Assembly (NCBI RefSeq): GCF_025151045.1
Contig: NZ_CP102285.1
Location: 248,001-312,000 of the forward strand
Source: Parabacteroides johnsonii DSM 18315
Lineage (GTDB): Bacteria; Bacteroidota; Bacteroidia; Bacteroidales; Tannerellaceae
Length of the DNA stretch: 64,000 nt
Direction of reading: 5' to 3'
This document shows, piece by piece, positions 32,783 to 41,563 of the stretch (positions are counted from its first letter, which is position 1; each line of letters starts with the position of its first letter). Under the pieces are notes generated by a model. It made no database searches and was not told the origin of the DNA. It saw nothing but the letters and a program-made list of their open reading frames with translations. The translations under genes were made by a program, and so were the position numbers.

Positions 32783-34126
32783 TTAATTTGGTGTTAAATT
32801 GCTGAATATAAACGCTCCCGTTTGGTCGGGAACGTCCATATCCTTACAAGTATAGTTGTTAGCTATCCTTTTCAATTCAATGTTAAACGTGTCCAACAAC
32901 CCCTTTTTCTTGATAGAGCGAAAATTGCTGTTCATGCTGCCCCGGTTCGGTTTTGCTCCGCCCGGAAAGCAAAAGCAGTGGACGCATTTTCTCCATACGT
33001 CGAAAGGGTTGTCCGCCTTGAACGCCAGTTGAACGAAATACATGAGCTGTGCTTGGCTCTTTGTCCATTGAACGGGTTCCGTGAACTTCGTTTCGTCAAA
33101 GATGCCTTCGAATATGGAAAAAGACGTTTCCGGTGCGATGTATCCTCCTTCTGCAAGATCCGAATACATCTTCTGTTTTTCCTTGTCGCCCTTGGTGCTA
33201 TAAAATACGCACCGGCTTGTATGTATCAGTCGCTCGTCCGTGCCTTCGTGGGGCATTACACTCCCCTCTATATGATTGAACTTATTGCAAATCGCTTGTA
33301 ACTTCACATCGTACTTATTCATCCAGCCGGCCCGTTTGAGGTAGCTGTACCCCGTAACAAAACTCGCCCTGTGGGGAATATTCCCGTTGACACGGAAACA
33401 AGTCTCGCCTTTTATCCACAAGGTCTTTTTGTTGAACTTCTGGAAAGCCAGATAGACGAAATAGGCCAACTGACGTTGCCCCTTTATCCATTCCACCGGT
33501 TTCCGGAACTTCTTCTTGTCAAAGATTCCCAAGAATACGGATAAATCCGTATCCGGCGCAATATAGCCGAATTTAATCAGGTCATTATACATTTCTATTA
33601 TGTCGTCATCGCCTTGCGGAACATAAAAAGTGGCAATCTCATGTTTCGGCTCGAACGAGGAGAAATCCACTTCGGGATAAAGGGTTTTGGCCGCTTCATA
33701 GCATTCCACATGACGTCTGGGCATACGACATGTGGCGATTCGATTTCCTTCCCGGTTCCATTGCTTCTCGAAATGGGCATAGGCACGGGGAAAACCACAA
33801 AGAGACGATACCGCAAAGGCGATGATTTTTAGTTGCATGGTCTTTGCTTGGAGGGTAGGCTGGTAATGGCAATCCAGTATTCCCGCATCAACCGCTCTTT
33901 GCAGCAAAGTCGCAACCTGCTCGTTGGCCAACGATGCTATCAAATCTTTATACGGGCCTCTCTCTTTGACGCTCTGTTTATCACAGAGAGACTGCAAATC
34001 TCGCATTTGTTTCACATACTTGTTAAGCACCCAAACATAGGCGGACTCGATCTCTTCCTCATGTTTTTGCACATAATCCTCCAGCAAATCGGTAAATCCG
34101 ATATTGGTTATTTGGCGATACAGCAT
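32783..34126 (-). CDS. hypothetical protein with a tandem ~105-residue repeat
   Basis: 447 residues. Two segments are clearly homologous: ~178-283 (MYNDLIKFGYIAPDTDLSVF, then FDKKKFRKPVEW) and ~317-423 (MYSDLAEGGYIAPETSFSIF, then FDETKFTEPVQW). Each contains GYIAP, a hydrophobic helix (QLAYFVYLAF / QLMYFVQLAF) and a conserved N-terminal-facing YSDL/YNDL. The N-terminal 150 residues are helical. No catalytic motif is seen. It is the first gene of the minus-strand conjugative block, so it may be an element regulator. Confidence 0.6.
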   Translation of the reverse strand: MLYRQITNIGFTDLLEDYVQKHEEEIESAYVWVLNKYVKQMRDLQSLCDKQSVKERGPYKDLIASLANEQVATLLQRAVDAGILDCHYQPTLQAKTMQLKIIAFAVSSLCGFPRAYAHFEKQWNREGNRIATCRMPRRHVECYEAAKTLYPEVDFSSFEPKHEIATFYVPQGDDDIIEMYNDLIKFGYIAPDTDLSVFLGIFDKKKFRKPVEWIKGQRQLAYFVYLAFQKFNKKTLWIKGETCFRVNGNIPHRASFVTGYSYLKRAGWMNKYDVKLQAICNKFNHIEGSVMPHEGTDERLIHTSRCVFYSTKGDKEKQKMYSDLAEGGYIAPETSFSIFEGIFDETKFTEPVQWTKSQAQLMYFVQLAFKADNPFDVWRKCVHCFCFPGGAKPNRGSMNSNFRSIKKKGLLDTFNIELKRIANNYTCKDMDVPDQTGAFIFSNLTPN

Positions 34127-34339
34127 ATTAGACTGGTTAGTTATCAGTGGTTTATGGTTTAAAAGATAGAAGGCTCAAAAATTTACTTGTTTTTTCGCTG
34201 GAAATCGAAGATTTAACACTTTTCTTCGTTGCCTGTCTCAAAACAGAGGGAAAATGGAGAAAATCGCTCTCTTTCGCCCCGAAACCTCCGATTCGCAAAG
34301 ATAAGATATGTCGGGGATAATTTCGCCGATAATGTAAAC

Positions 34340-34693
34340 CTAACTGTGTTTCTTTGCTTTTATTTTTAAACGGCTTTTAAGTGTTAAAAATAACCCTAAA
34401 ATCATTAATACAATACCCGGAGAGGCATTGATTAGTCTTGATGTGAATCCTGAGACTTCAATTATCCATTCAATTGAACCTGTAAATCCAAGTACGGTTA
34501 AAACTATTCCTGCAATTAAACATCCTATTCCGCCAATTAGGCTGATCAAGATGATGATAAATTCATAATGCAGAGCTTGCATACCAAATGTTGTATTGGC
34601 TACTGACGGATCAATATCTATTGTGCAGCTATTTAATAATGAGAGTGCTAAAATACATATAAGTATTGTGATGCATGCTTTTTTTTGTTTCAT
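34340..34693 (-). CDS. small lipoprotein with two membrane segments
   Basis: 117 residues: lipoprotein signal (LALSLLNSC, cysteine 23), then two long hydrophobic stretches (~48-70 and ~90-110) and a basic tail. An unusual combination of lipid anchor and two membrane spans; the apparent lipobox might be accidental. It stands alone between the conjugative genes and the defence island. Function unknown. Confidence 0.55.
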   Translation of the reverse strand: MKQKKACITILICILALSLLNSCTIDIDPSVANTTFGMQALHYEFIIILISLIGGIGCLIAGIVLTVLGFTGSIEWIIEVSGFTSRLINASPGIVLMILGLFLTLKSRLKIKAKKHS

Positions 34694-34964
34694 AAATTAA
34701 TAGTTTGATAATAATGTTGTTCCCTTGCAATTTATCTGTTTTCTATCCAGTTACAAAAGTACAAAATTTAGCTATGTCTTCGTCGATAATCTCAATTAAA
34801 TTCAAGAGACTTTTTTGTATCTTGGTTGATGAATAAAAGAGAAAGTCGGCAGATATGGCTCTGCTCAACTTTGGTGAAGCCATCTCTTTTTCTCCCTCTG
34901 TTAGCTTTACTTTAATGCACGTATATATGAATACGGAGATAAAGTAAAGTTAGTTTCTGCTGTG

Positions 34965-35080
34965 ATTCGCTTGAAAAAATGTCGTGTAATGGGGATAATT
35001 CGTTTGAAAAAGTGTAGCAAATCGAATTTATTCGTTTGAAAAAGTGTGTTCAATTCTTGTTTATTCGCTTGAAAAAGTGT
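34965..35080. repeat. four 18-bp direct repeats at 32-33 bp spacing
   Basis: ATTCGYTTGAAAAARTGT occurs at 34965-34982, 34998-35015, 35030-35047 and 35063-35080. Start-to-start distances are 33, 32 and 33 bp, three turns of the helix, so a protein could bind all copies on one face. The array ends at the promoter of the DUF4143 ATPase gene. Spacers are short, AT-rich and unrelated, unlike CRISPR. Confidence 0.8.
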
Positions 35081-35087
35081 AATTTTG
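35080..35087 (+). promoter_or_regulatory. promoter of the DUF4143 ATPase gene
   Basis: TAATTTTG fits the -7 consensus TAnnTTTG; TTG at 35057-35059 is spaced 20 bp upstream as a possible -33 element. The last 18-bp repeat lies between them. Confidence 0.5.
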
Positions 35088-35111
35088 TAGCGGAAAGAAT
35101 AAGATAGCGCT

Positions 35112-36521
35112 ATGCTTAAAAGGAAAATAGAAACATATTTAGCCAACTGGAAACAGACTGAGGGCAGAAAGCCTCTTGTTATAAAAGGCATCCGCCAGTG
35201 TGGAAAGACATATATTGTCCAGAAATTTGCAAAGGAGAATTATGAGAGTGTGGTTTATATGAACTTCATTCTTGAACCTGATAAGAAGTCTGCCTTTACT
35301 GGCAATATAGATGTCGATACCATCATTCTCAATCTCTCCGCTTTGATTCAAGGCAGTCGGTTCATTGAAGGGAAAACCTGTATTATCCTTGATGAGATTC
35401 AAGAATGCAAGGAAGCAAGGACAGCCTTGAAGTCATTTCATATAGACGGACGTTTCGATGTTATTGCAACAGGTTCTCTTTTGGGAGTGAAAGGCTACGG
35501 TCAAAGTAAGAAAAAGCAAGAGGATGTCGGACAAGATTCTGTTCCTGTCGGATATGAAACTGTGATTGATATGTACCCATTGGATTTTGAAGAATTTCTA
35601 TGGGCAAACGGAATCAGTGAGACGGTTATTGATTCTGTCAGATCATGTTTTGAGAACGAAAAGGCAGTTCCCGATGGGGTTCACAAGGCAATGATGGAGC
35701 TGTTGTACAGATATGTCATTGTCGGAGGTTTGCCGGAAGTGGTGAATTGCTTCCTTGAAACCAAGAATATCGAACTTATATATAAAGTGCAGCGTAATCT
35801 TATTGCCGAATACGAAGAGGATATGGTTAAATATGCAGATGATGCGGACAAACCTAATATCCGTGAATGTTTTGAATCCATTCCGAAGCAATTAGCCAAG
35901 GAGAACAAGAAATTCCAGTATTCCGTAGTTAAGAAAGGAGGAAGATCTTCTCAATACATCGGTAGCATTCAATGGTTGGAAGATGCCGGAATAGTCCGTA
36001 GATGCTACAATACGCAGATTACGGAACTGCCGTTAGAGGGCAATTCTATCAAAGATTGTTTCAAGGTGTACACTACCGACATAGGTATCCTTGTGGCAAT
36101 GCTTGATTATGGCACTCAGGCAGATATTTTAAAGGGTAATCTTCTTGGATACAAGGGGGCTCTCTTTGAGAATCTCATGGCGGATTTCCTATGCAAGTCC
36201 GGGCAGAAACTATACTATTTCCATAAAGACAGTGGACTTGAACTGGACTTTCTGGTAAGGTTCAAGGGTGAATGCGTTATCCTTGAAGTCAAGGCAAAGA
36301 CGGGTAAGACAAAAAGTATGACAACAATTCTTAGAAACAAGGATGTGTATCATGTCGGGAATGCAATCAAGTTGGGCCAATATAATGTAGGACGTGAGGG
36401 GGATATACTGACCATTCCGTTGTATATGGGGTTCCTTGTCGAAGATAAGCTTGCGGACGTTATCATTCCTGATGTTGATGTGAGTTTATTTAACGTAAAT
36501 ATGAACACGGGAATGAAGTAA
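35112..36521 (+). CDS. AAA ATPase with C-terminal DUF4143 nuclease-like domain
   Basis: 469 residues. N-terminal AAA domain with Walker A GIRQCGKTY (~27-35), Walker B TCIILDEIQE and the sensor ATGSLLGV; the C-terminal DUF4143 region contains a PD-(D/E)xK-like core (SGLELDFLV...VILEVKA, ~375-400). Common in Bacteroidetes and often in variable loci; the cellular role is unknown, with possible involvement in defence or DNA metabolism. Full length. It starts 32 bp after the 18-bp repeat array and has no close downstream partner. Confidence 0.85.
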   Translation: MLKRKIETYLANWKQTEGRKPLVIKGIRQCGKTYIVQKFAKENYESVVYMNFILEPDKKSAFTGNIDVDTIILNLSALIQGSRFIEGKTCIILDEIQECKEARTALKSFHIDGRFDVIATGSLLGVKGYGQSKKKQEDVGQDSVPVGYETVIDMYPLDFEEFLWANGISETVIDSVRSCFENEKAVPDGVHKAMMELLYRYVIVGGLPEVVNCFLETKNIELIYKVQRNLIAEYEEDMVKYADDADKPNIRECFESIPKQLAKENKKFQYSVVKKGGRSSQYIGSIQWLEDAGIVRRCYNTQITELPLEGNSIKDCFKVYTTDIGILVAMLDYGTQADILKGNLLGYKGALFENLMADFLCKSGQKLYYFHKDSGLELDFLVRFKGECVILEVKAKTGKTKSMTTILRNKDVYHVGNAIKLGQYNVGREGDILTIPLYMGFLVEDKLADVIIPDVDVSLFNVNMNTGMK

Positions 36522-36549
36522 AGCTAAAGGACTTTAATTGGTTTTGTAA

Positions 36550-36596
36550 GTTATCAATTGATAACGTCTATTATAATTATCTTGATTAAGATTATA
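36550..36596 (+). promoter_or_regulatory. palindrome and second dyad upstream of the HEPN operon
   Basis: GTTATCAATTGATAAC at 36550-36565 is a perfect 16-bp palindrome. A second, imperfect dyad (ATTATCTTGATTAAGATTAT) follows at 36577-36596. They lie ~140 and ~110 bp before the first gene and could be operators of a dimeric repressor controlling the operon. Confidence 0.55.
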
Positions 36597-36706
36597 GAAA
36601 CCATGGGATTAAGAAATATTATATTAATGTTTCTTTCGTTTAAGGTCTTAACACGAACTGTTTCGTTTCATTGGTACTATGATGAAGCGTATAAAAGGGT
36701 TAAACA

Positions 36707-37609
36707 ATGGGTATAGAAATTACTTGTAAACTTAAGGAAACGCTTGCCAATATTTTCAAGAGAGAAATAGAAGAACTAGGTTTTGATACATCTTCTTTGA
36801 CTACTAATGATGATGTATTGCAGTCTTACTGTTCATACACCTATCGTCTTATAGATAAAAGGCCCAGGACAATTTACAAAGCAACCTCTTTTACTTGTCC
36901 AGTAGAAGTAGAGATTGGACTAAAATGGTTGGAAGAGAAAATTCGTAAAGGAGAAAGTGTGAATCCTCACTTGAACAATGCTACCAAGAAAGACAAACTT
37001 GATGGGCTTTTGTATGACTGGGGCATACATCATTTGCATTTAGGAGAAACGTTTTCTGCCCCTGGCTATGTAAAGCGTACAGGTCCTGTGCTTTTCGCCA
37101 TTTTTCGTAACGATAATGTATACTTTATTGATATCAGAGACCACGTAGGATGGTCGGATAAAGGACTTTTGGAAATAGTAAACGAGAACTGGCCAGAATT
37201 ACTTTCAATCTATAAGATGGAAGGAGGGAAACCTGAAACCTCATTTGACGAAAAGAATATCACGTTATTAAGAAAATCTGGTGTAAATACTTTTCATGAA
37301 TTATCTACCGGGGATTCATATTTACCTATGGGAGGTGGTATAACGTCAGCAGGGACAAGCATGATGGCAATGCGGAGTTACGTAGAAATGGTCAGAAGGT
37401 TAAATGATATTGGAAAGAACATTAAAGCGAATGCGAAGTATTTTGTGAGTCATGTGGAGCCTAAGGGACGTCCTTTTCGGAATAGATATAAATTCGTTTT
37501 TGTTTGTAGACGGTATGGAGATGAAATTAGATTCTATGATGTCGTGAACAACAACTTTTGGACACAGACATGGAGAGTAAAAACTTTAAGAGAACTTTAC
37601 GGCATATAA
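36707..37609 (+). CDS. first protein of the HEPN operon, unknown family with HHLHLG motif
   Basis: 300 residues, soluble. The central region (~97-165) is the most distinctive: DGLLYDWGIHHLHLG (HHLHLG at 108-113), then VLFAIFRNDNVYFIDIRDHVGW (R144, D145, H146) and LLEIVNENWPEL. The pattern of several H, D and R residues suggests an enzymatic or nucleic-acid-binding site, but I do not recognise the family. Its stop lies 2 bp before the start of the next gene, so it heads a compact operon with three HEPN-type proteins. Possibly the effector or sensor partner of those proteins. Confidence 0.7.
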   Translation: MGIEITCKLKETLANIFKREIEELGFDTSSLTTNDDVLQSYCSYTYRLIDKRPRTIYKATSFTCPVEVEIGLKWLEEKIRKGESVNPHLNNATKKDKLDGLLYDWGIHHLHLGETFSAPGYVKRTGPVLFAIFRNDNVYFIDIRDHVGWSDKGLLEIVNENWPELLSIYKMEGGKPETSFDEKNITLLRKSGVNTFHELSTGDSYLPMGGGITSAGTSMMAMRSYVEMVRRLNDIGKNIKANAKYFVSHVEPKGRPFRNRYKFVFVCRRYGDEIRFYDVVNNNFWTQTWRVKTLRELYGI

Positions 37610-37611
37610 AA

Positions 37612-38595
37612 ATGGTTATGATAGAAAAAGATAAGCGAGAATTGCTTTGGACAGAGAAACGTATTACCTATAACAATACGTGGCCAGAAGCAGGACAGTG
37701 GTATAGTGATGTACAGCAGATGCTAGACGAATGGCTTCATGGGCAAGGGATAACACAAATCTTTGAACCTGTGAAGTTATCAGAAGGGGCAAAAGATATC
37801 CTATTTCCCAATGCGAAATTGAACAAGGTGTTCTCGGGTATCATTGATATCTATGACGAATTACCTTACAGACCAGATGAAGGATTCAATATCGCATGGC
37901 GTTCGCTGGAGATATTTATGAATCATCATAGAAGTATAGCGTGGCCGAAAGATAACGATAAGGCAACTCACCTAATGCTGAGAACAGTAAAAGAGTTGAT
38001 CATGCCTCTTGTCAATAAAGATCTGCGGGTAAAAGAAATGTGGGAGAGGTTTTTAAGTGAAATACCCATTTCTGTATTAAGATTTGCAATTTTGCGCTGC
38101 TTTATCCAACATGATTTGGCTATTACAGATAAAGCAGAAAAAGTTTCGGAAAGGGCAAAAGACATCTTAACGAAAGAATTGTATGCTGATCTTAAAGCCA
38201 AGTATAAACTTGAGGAAACGGTGAAGCCTAGTGCAGACGTGTTGAGGCGGTCTTCGCTTTTGCTCCAGAAGATATTGAGAGGAGAAAAAGTGACGGTGAA
38301 CAGCAATGAATATATGGTTGACATAGAAAACCGGCTATTATTTATGTTGAGTTGTGTGCTTTATACGTATAGGTGTGAACGTTTTCATGGGGACTATTTC
38401 TCTCCTTTTAAGAGCGATAAGGCGACACTAAATACCTATGCTTTTTCATACTATTTGTTGACTTTTAGCTATGTTTATTTGTGGACGTTAATCTATCAGT
38501 TCTGTGAATGGCAAAAGTTAGGAGAAATTTGCTCGCTGTCAAACATCTTGGCAGCAGCTAAAACTATGCAGGAAAGGATGAGATTGATGATTTAA
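37612..38595 (+). CDS. HEPN-domain protein (R-x4-H)
   Basis: 327 residues, taking ATG 37612 just after the previous stop; 37618 is another option and a longer frame would overlap the previous gene. The C-terminal region is helical with the motif YRCERFHGDYFSPF: R254 and H259 fit the R-x4-6-H active site of HEPN ribonucleases, followed by hydrophobic helices (TYAFSYYLLTFSYVYLW). HEPN proteins are RNA-cutting effectors in many toxin-antitoxin and abortive-infection systems. Second gene of the operon. Confidence 0.7.
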   Translation: MVMIEKDKRELLWTEKRITYNNTWPEAGQWYSDVQQMLDEWLHGQGITQIFEPVKLSEGAKDILFPNAKLNKVFSGIIDIYDELPYRPDEGFNIAWRSLEIFMNHHRSIAWPKDNDKATHLMLRTVKELIMPLVNKDLRVKEMWERFLSEIPISVLRFAILRCFIQHDLAITDKAEKVSERAKDILTKELYADLKAKYKLEETVKPSADVLRRSSLLLQKILRGEKVTVNSNEYMVDIENRLLFMLSCVLYTYRCERFHGDYFSPFKSDKATLNTYAFSYYLLTFSYVYLWTLIYQFCEWQKLGEICSLSNILAAAKTMQERMRLMI

Positions 38596-38615
38596 AAATA
38601 AATTAAAGGTAATTT

Positions 38616-39893
38616 ATGGTACAGCGCATATATGTAAAATGTCCCAGTTGCGGGAAAGTATATCAGTTGAAGTTTCAGATAGACCAGACCATAAACATCT
38701 ATGAATGGCCCATCAATTTTGAGTGCGTGGATTGCGGAGATAACCTTACTTATAAATATGGGAAGCGAGGCCTTTCCCCAAGGGAATTTATGTACATGCC
38801 TTCGCCTCAAGACCCACCAATAACAACCATTGGTTATTCTTCATCTCTGCCAATTATTGACGATTTGTATATGAAAGACTTAGACTTTGCACAGTCCATG
38901 GCTCTTTCATCGTTATTTTTGAGTTTATCGTTTAAAAGTCCTTTTTTTTCACTAGAAGAGATTCATAAGTATGATGTGTTCTTAACAAGGATGCAGAATG
39001 GGTTGTTACCCTATAAGGGAGCACTGAATTCACTATTGCCTATCCTGAAGAAAGGGAATGCGGAAGCGTTTAGTCAGAAGATGGCCACATTGTTCGATGT
39101 GAAGAAATATAAGCCCCTTGGCAGTGTTCAGGATATGTATGATTCCTACTTTAAGCTGCTGGAAGTTGTATATTTAAACATTGCTCCACAATACTATCTG
39201 GATGACTGCCATGCAAGGTTTATTAAACCGCTGGAAGACCTTATCAATAAGTTGACTGTAGATGAGGTGCGGAATATCAAAGTTAAACTGGATGCTAGCG
39301 GCTTGATTTCAAAATGGTATAAAGATGAGGTATTGCCTTTTTTAGCTAAGTCTATTGACAACATACAAAAAATTCTACCGGTCATGATATATGCAAGTGC
39401 TGGCATCAAAGATGTGACAGAAAATGGCGATTTGAAGATTGTTACTATAGGTTGTGATGATGTTATGGATTTGTACAAAGAAGGTTATGAGGTATTTGCA
39501 CATAGCTTAAAGATACTTGTAGGATTGAACAATCTTCAAGAGAACGGAGATATAGATGTGTTTACCCATTCTGGGCTAAGCGATGTTGATACTATCACAA
39601 AGTTTGCCGGAAAAGCAGCAGGAAAGATGATAGAAGTTCTTGAAGGGAATGGTGCATTTATGGATTATCTGGACGGTTCAATGAATAATAAAATCAGGAA
39701 TGCTGCTAGTCATAGTGGAGGCATTGATTACGATTCCACGACACAACACATAAAATGCCACTACGATGCAACTGATGATAGTAAGGTATATGAAACGACT
39801 TTGATGTCGGTTTGTAGACTTTGTCATGTATTGATATTACATCTGATAGAAACGACATTACTTGCAAGGAAGATAGTAGAGAAAGCAAAATGA
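38616..39893 (+). CDS. zinc-ribbon plus HEPN-domain protein (RNAxxH)
   Basis: 425 residues. The N terminus is a four-cysteine zinc ribbon (C9-P-S-C12 and C37-V-D-C40). The middle is helical. Near the C terminus, NNKIRNAASHSGG gives R361-N-A-A-S-H366, the classic HEPN RN-x3-H active site, followed by the usual trailing strand and helix (HVLILHLIETTLLARK). The gene follows the previous one by 20 bp and overlaps the next by 4 bp. The zinc ribbon may bind nucleic acid or a partner. Confidence 0.72.
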   Translation: MVQRIYVKCPSCGKVYQLKFQIDQTINIYEWPINFECVDCGDNLTYKYGKRGLSPREFMYMPSPQDPPITTIGYSSSLPIIDDLYMKDLDFAQSMALSSLFLSLSFKSPFFSLEEIHKYDVFLTRMQNGLLPYKGALNSLLPILKKGNAEAFSQKMATLFDVKKYKPLGSVQDMYDSYFKLLEVVYLNIAPQYYLDDCHARFIKPLEDLINKLTVDEVRNIKVKLDASGLISKWYKDEVLPFLAKSIDNIQKILPVMIYASAGIKDVTENGDLKIVTIGCDDVMDLYKEGYEVFAHSLKILVGLNNLQENGDIDVFTHSGLSDVDTITKFAGKAAGKMIEVLEGNGAFMDYLDGSMNNKIRNAASHSGGIDYDSTTQHIKCHYDATDDSKVYETTLMSVCRLCHVLILHLIETTLLARKIVEKAK

Positions 39894-41425
39894 CAGATAT
39901 AAAAGTTATATATAAGGAGGCTTCAAAAGAGACTGTAGAGAACCTGATAGGCAACTTCTCAAAGACCATCGAGGATTTGTACAAGAAGGTAGTAGAAGAT
40001 ATTTCACTCTTGAAAGAATTAAATGAAGATGTACCACAATTGCTAAGACTGGCTGTAGAACTGCGGATGGACATGAGGTTTATATTGATAGACCTGATGA
40101 CCAGTTTAAGGGGCAGTTTGAATGGTACATACACCTTTGAGAAATGCTATCATATCAAGAACCTTGAAGGTATTAGGGTGGAGGGATGCCGTTTGCTATT
40201 AGGTCATGGTGAAGAAAGAGAGGGGGCAGTATGGACGAAGCTCGGATGTGAACTTAGACATGAATACCAAAGATTCGAAAGGAGTAAGTATGCTCAGGTA
40301 TATGAACAGTTAGTAGCCCTTTATGACAAGGTGTCAACGCAATTGAGAGCCGTGATGACAACCAATGAAGAGCGTAAAAGTAGGAATCTTACTTACCATT
40401 ATGATGATGACCTCTATAAAGTGTATAAACAACTCGTAAAGGTAAAAGATAAAGGCGAGGATGACCCCATGAAATGCGTAATTCCGTGGATGGATGCACT
40501 GCTTTGGATACAGGTATTATGTGATACTATTGAATACGTGGAGGCCTTGCAGGGAAATACATTTTCTAAGGTGACAGGTTTTCATCATTTTCAAATCAAT
40601 GTTATCAAACAAGATTTCTACAAACGAATGGTTTCTGAATTTTCAAAAAATGATCAATTGAAGGAAGTGCTCGGTAAGGTGCTTAAAGATATTGATAGCA
40701 TTGACTGGGCCGCTAAAGAAAAGGATAAACTAGGACGGTTGGGAGACTGGTTGGGCGAGAACGCACTCAAACAAGACAAACCAAAGACAATAAAGGACAT
40801 GAAAGACTTAATGAATGTTTATCTTCTGGTGGAAATGTCTTTTGCTGATATGGCTTGTGTCATGAGGGCTTTTATGAATGCAGGAAGTGATATAGAATAC
40901 CCCTTGACATTTCGTCGATTGCTTGTATCAAAGGTTTCAACGCTTGGCCATCTTGTCGGATATAATGATGCAGAAAAAGGAAATGCACTTTGGACATTTA
41001 TACAGAAAGCTGTTCCAACTGATGCTGCAAAGTTGAAAACTGAAGCGGCGGAAATTCGAATTGAGTTAGAAAGTCTTTTAAAGCAGGAGAATGTGAAGCG
41101 GAGGGCTTTGTACGTGCACTATTTGGACAGAGATACCAACGAAAGTAATGTTCTTCGCATATTAGAAAGTGTTGAAGGAATTGATTTGCTGATAGAAATC
41201 AATGCTTATTCAACGTTTATAAAGATTATGGGTAGAATCCGAAAGTTCTTGAAGAGCCTAATGGCTGAGTTTGCGATAAGAGTGGATAAGACCAGGAAAG
41301 CGAGCAATATCAAGATGAGAGTCCAGATAAAAAGATTAAGACAACTTCTGAAAGACCCCAAATGTCCAGCTGAACTGAGGATATCGTTCAATAAAACGCT
41401 TTACCAGATGGAGAATTTTTTTTAA
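39890..41425 (+). CDS. double HEPN-like protein (two R-x4-H motifs)
   Basis: 511 residues, starting at ATG 39890 inside the ATGA overlap with the preceding gene; an upstream start would run back into it. Two halves look related. Residues ~65-180 end in KSRNLTYHYDDD (R165, H170), and ~310-425 end in KRRALYVHYLDRD (R405, H410). Each is preceded by a similar helical stretch with LLLGHGEEREGAVWTKL in the first and LGHLVGYNDAEKGNALWTFI in the second. Both R-x4-H motifs fit HEPN active sites, suggesting an internal duplication that gives a built-in dimer. Last gene of the operon. Confidence 0.7.
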   Translation: MTDIKVIYKEASKETVENLIGNFSKTIEDLYKKVVEDISLLKELNEDVPQLLRLAVELRMDMRFILIDLMTSLRGSLNGTYTFEKCYHIKNLEGIRVEGCRLLLGHGEEREGAVWTKLGCELRHEYQRFERSKYAQVYEQLVALYDKVSTQLRAVMTTNEERKSRNLTYHYDDDLYKVYKQLVKVKDKGEDDPMKCVIPWMDALLWIQVLCDTIEYVEALQGNTFSKVTGFHHFQINVIKQDFYKRMVSEFSKNDQLKEVLGKVLKDIDSIDWAAKEKDKLGRLGDWLGENALKQDKPKTIKDMKDLMNVYLLVEMSFADMACVMRAFMNAGSDIEYPLTFRRLLVSKVSTLGHLVGYNDAEKGNALWTFIQKAVPTDAAKLKTEAAEIRIELESLLKQENVKRRALYVHYLDRDTNESNVLRILESVEGIDLLIEINAYSTFIKIMGRIRKFLKSLMAEFAIRVDKTRKASNIKMRVQIKRLRQLLKDPKCPAELRISFNKTLYQMENFF

Positions 41426-41533
41426 CTGTATGCTTAATCCTATTTTGGGAAATTATTTAGGGATGTACAGGTTTCGTGTTTTTTATGGTCGCTATATCTC
41501 CCTGTAACATATCATTAAATAAATAAAGTGTGC

Positions 41534-41541
41534 TATCTTTG
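41534..41541 (+). promoter_or_regulatory. promoter of the HipB-like regulator gene
   Basis: TATCTTTG matches the Bacteroides -7 consensus, ~23 bp before the ATG at 41564. Confidence 0.6.
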
Positions 41542-41563
41542 CATATTATATGATATGTTGAAT

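Larger units (their letters stand above)
34694..35111. other. intergenic region with repeat array upstream of the DUF4143 gene
   Basis: No credible gene (the minus-strand frame 34907-35191 reads through repeats and into the ATPase start). It holds four 18-bp repeats (separate entry), a promoter, and a weak stem TTAGCTTTACTTTA (34901-34914) with TAAAGTAAAGTTA (34940-34952). Confidence 0.5.

Noticed and set aside
34965-35080. Repeat array as a CRISPR
   Set aside because: Repeats are only 18 bp, spacers 14-15 bp and AT-rich, and no cas genes are nearby.
34907-35191. 94-residue minus-strand frame upstream of the DUF4143 gene
   Set aside because: Its repeats (FQTNK, FFKRI) are just the translation of the 18-bp DNA repeats, and it overlaps the ATPase start.
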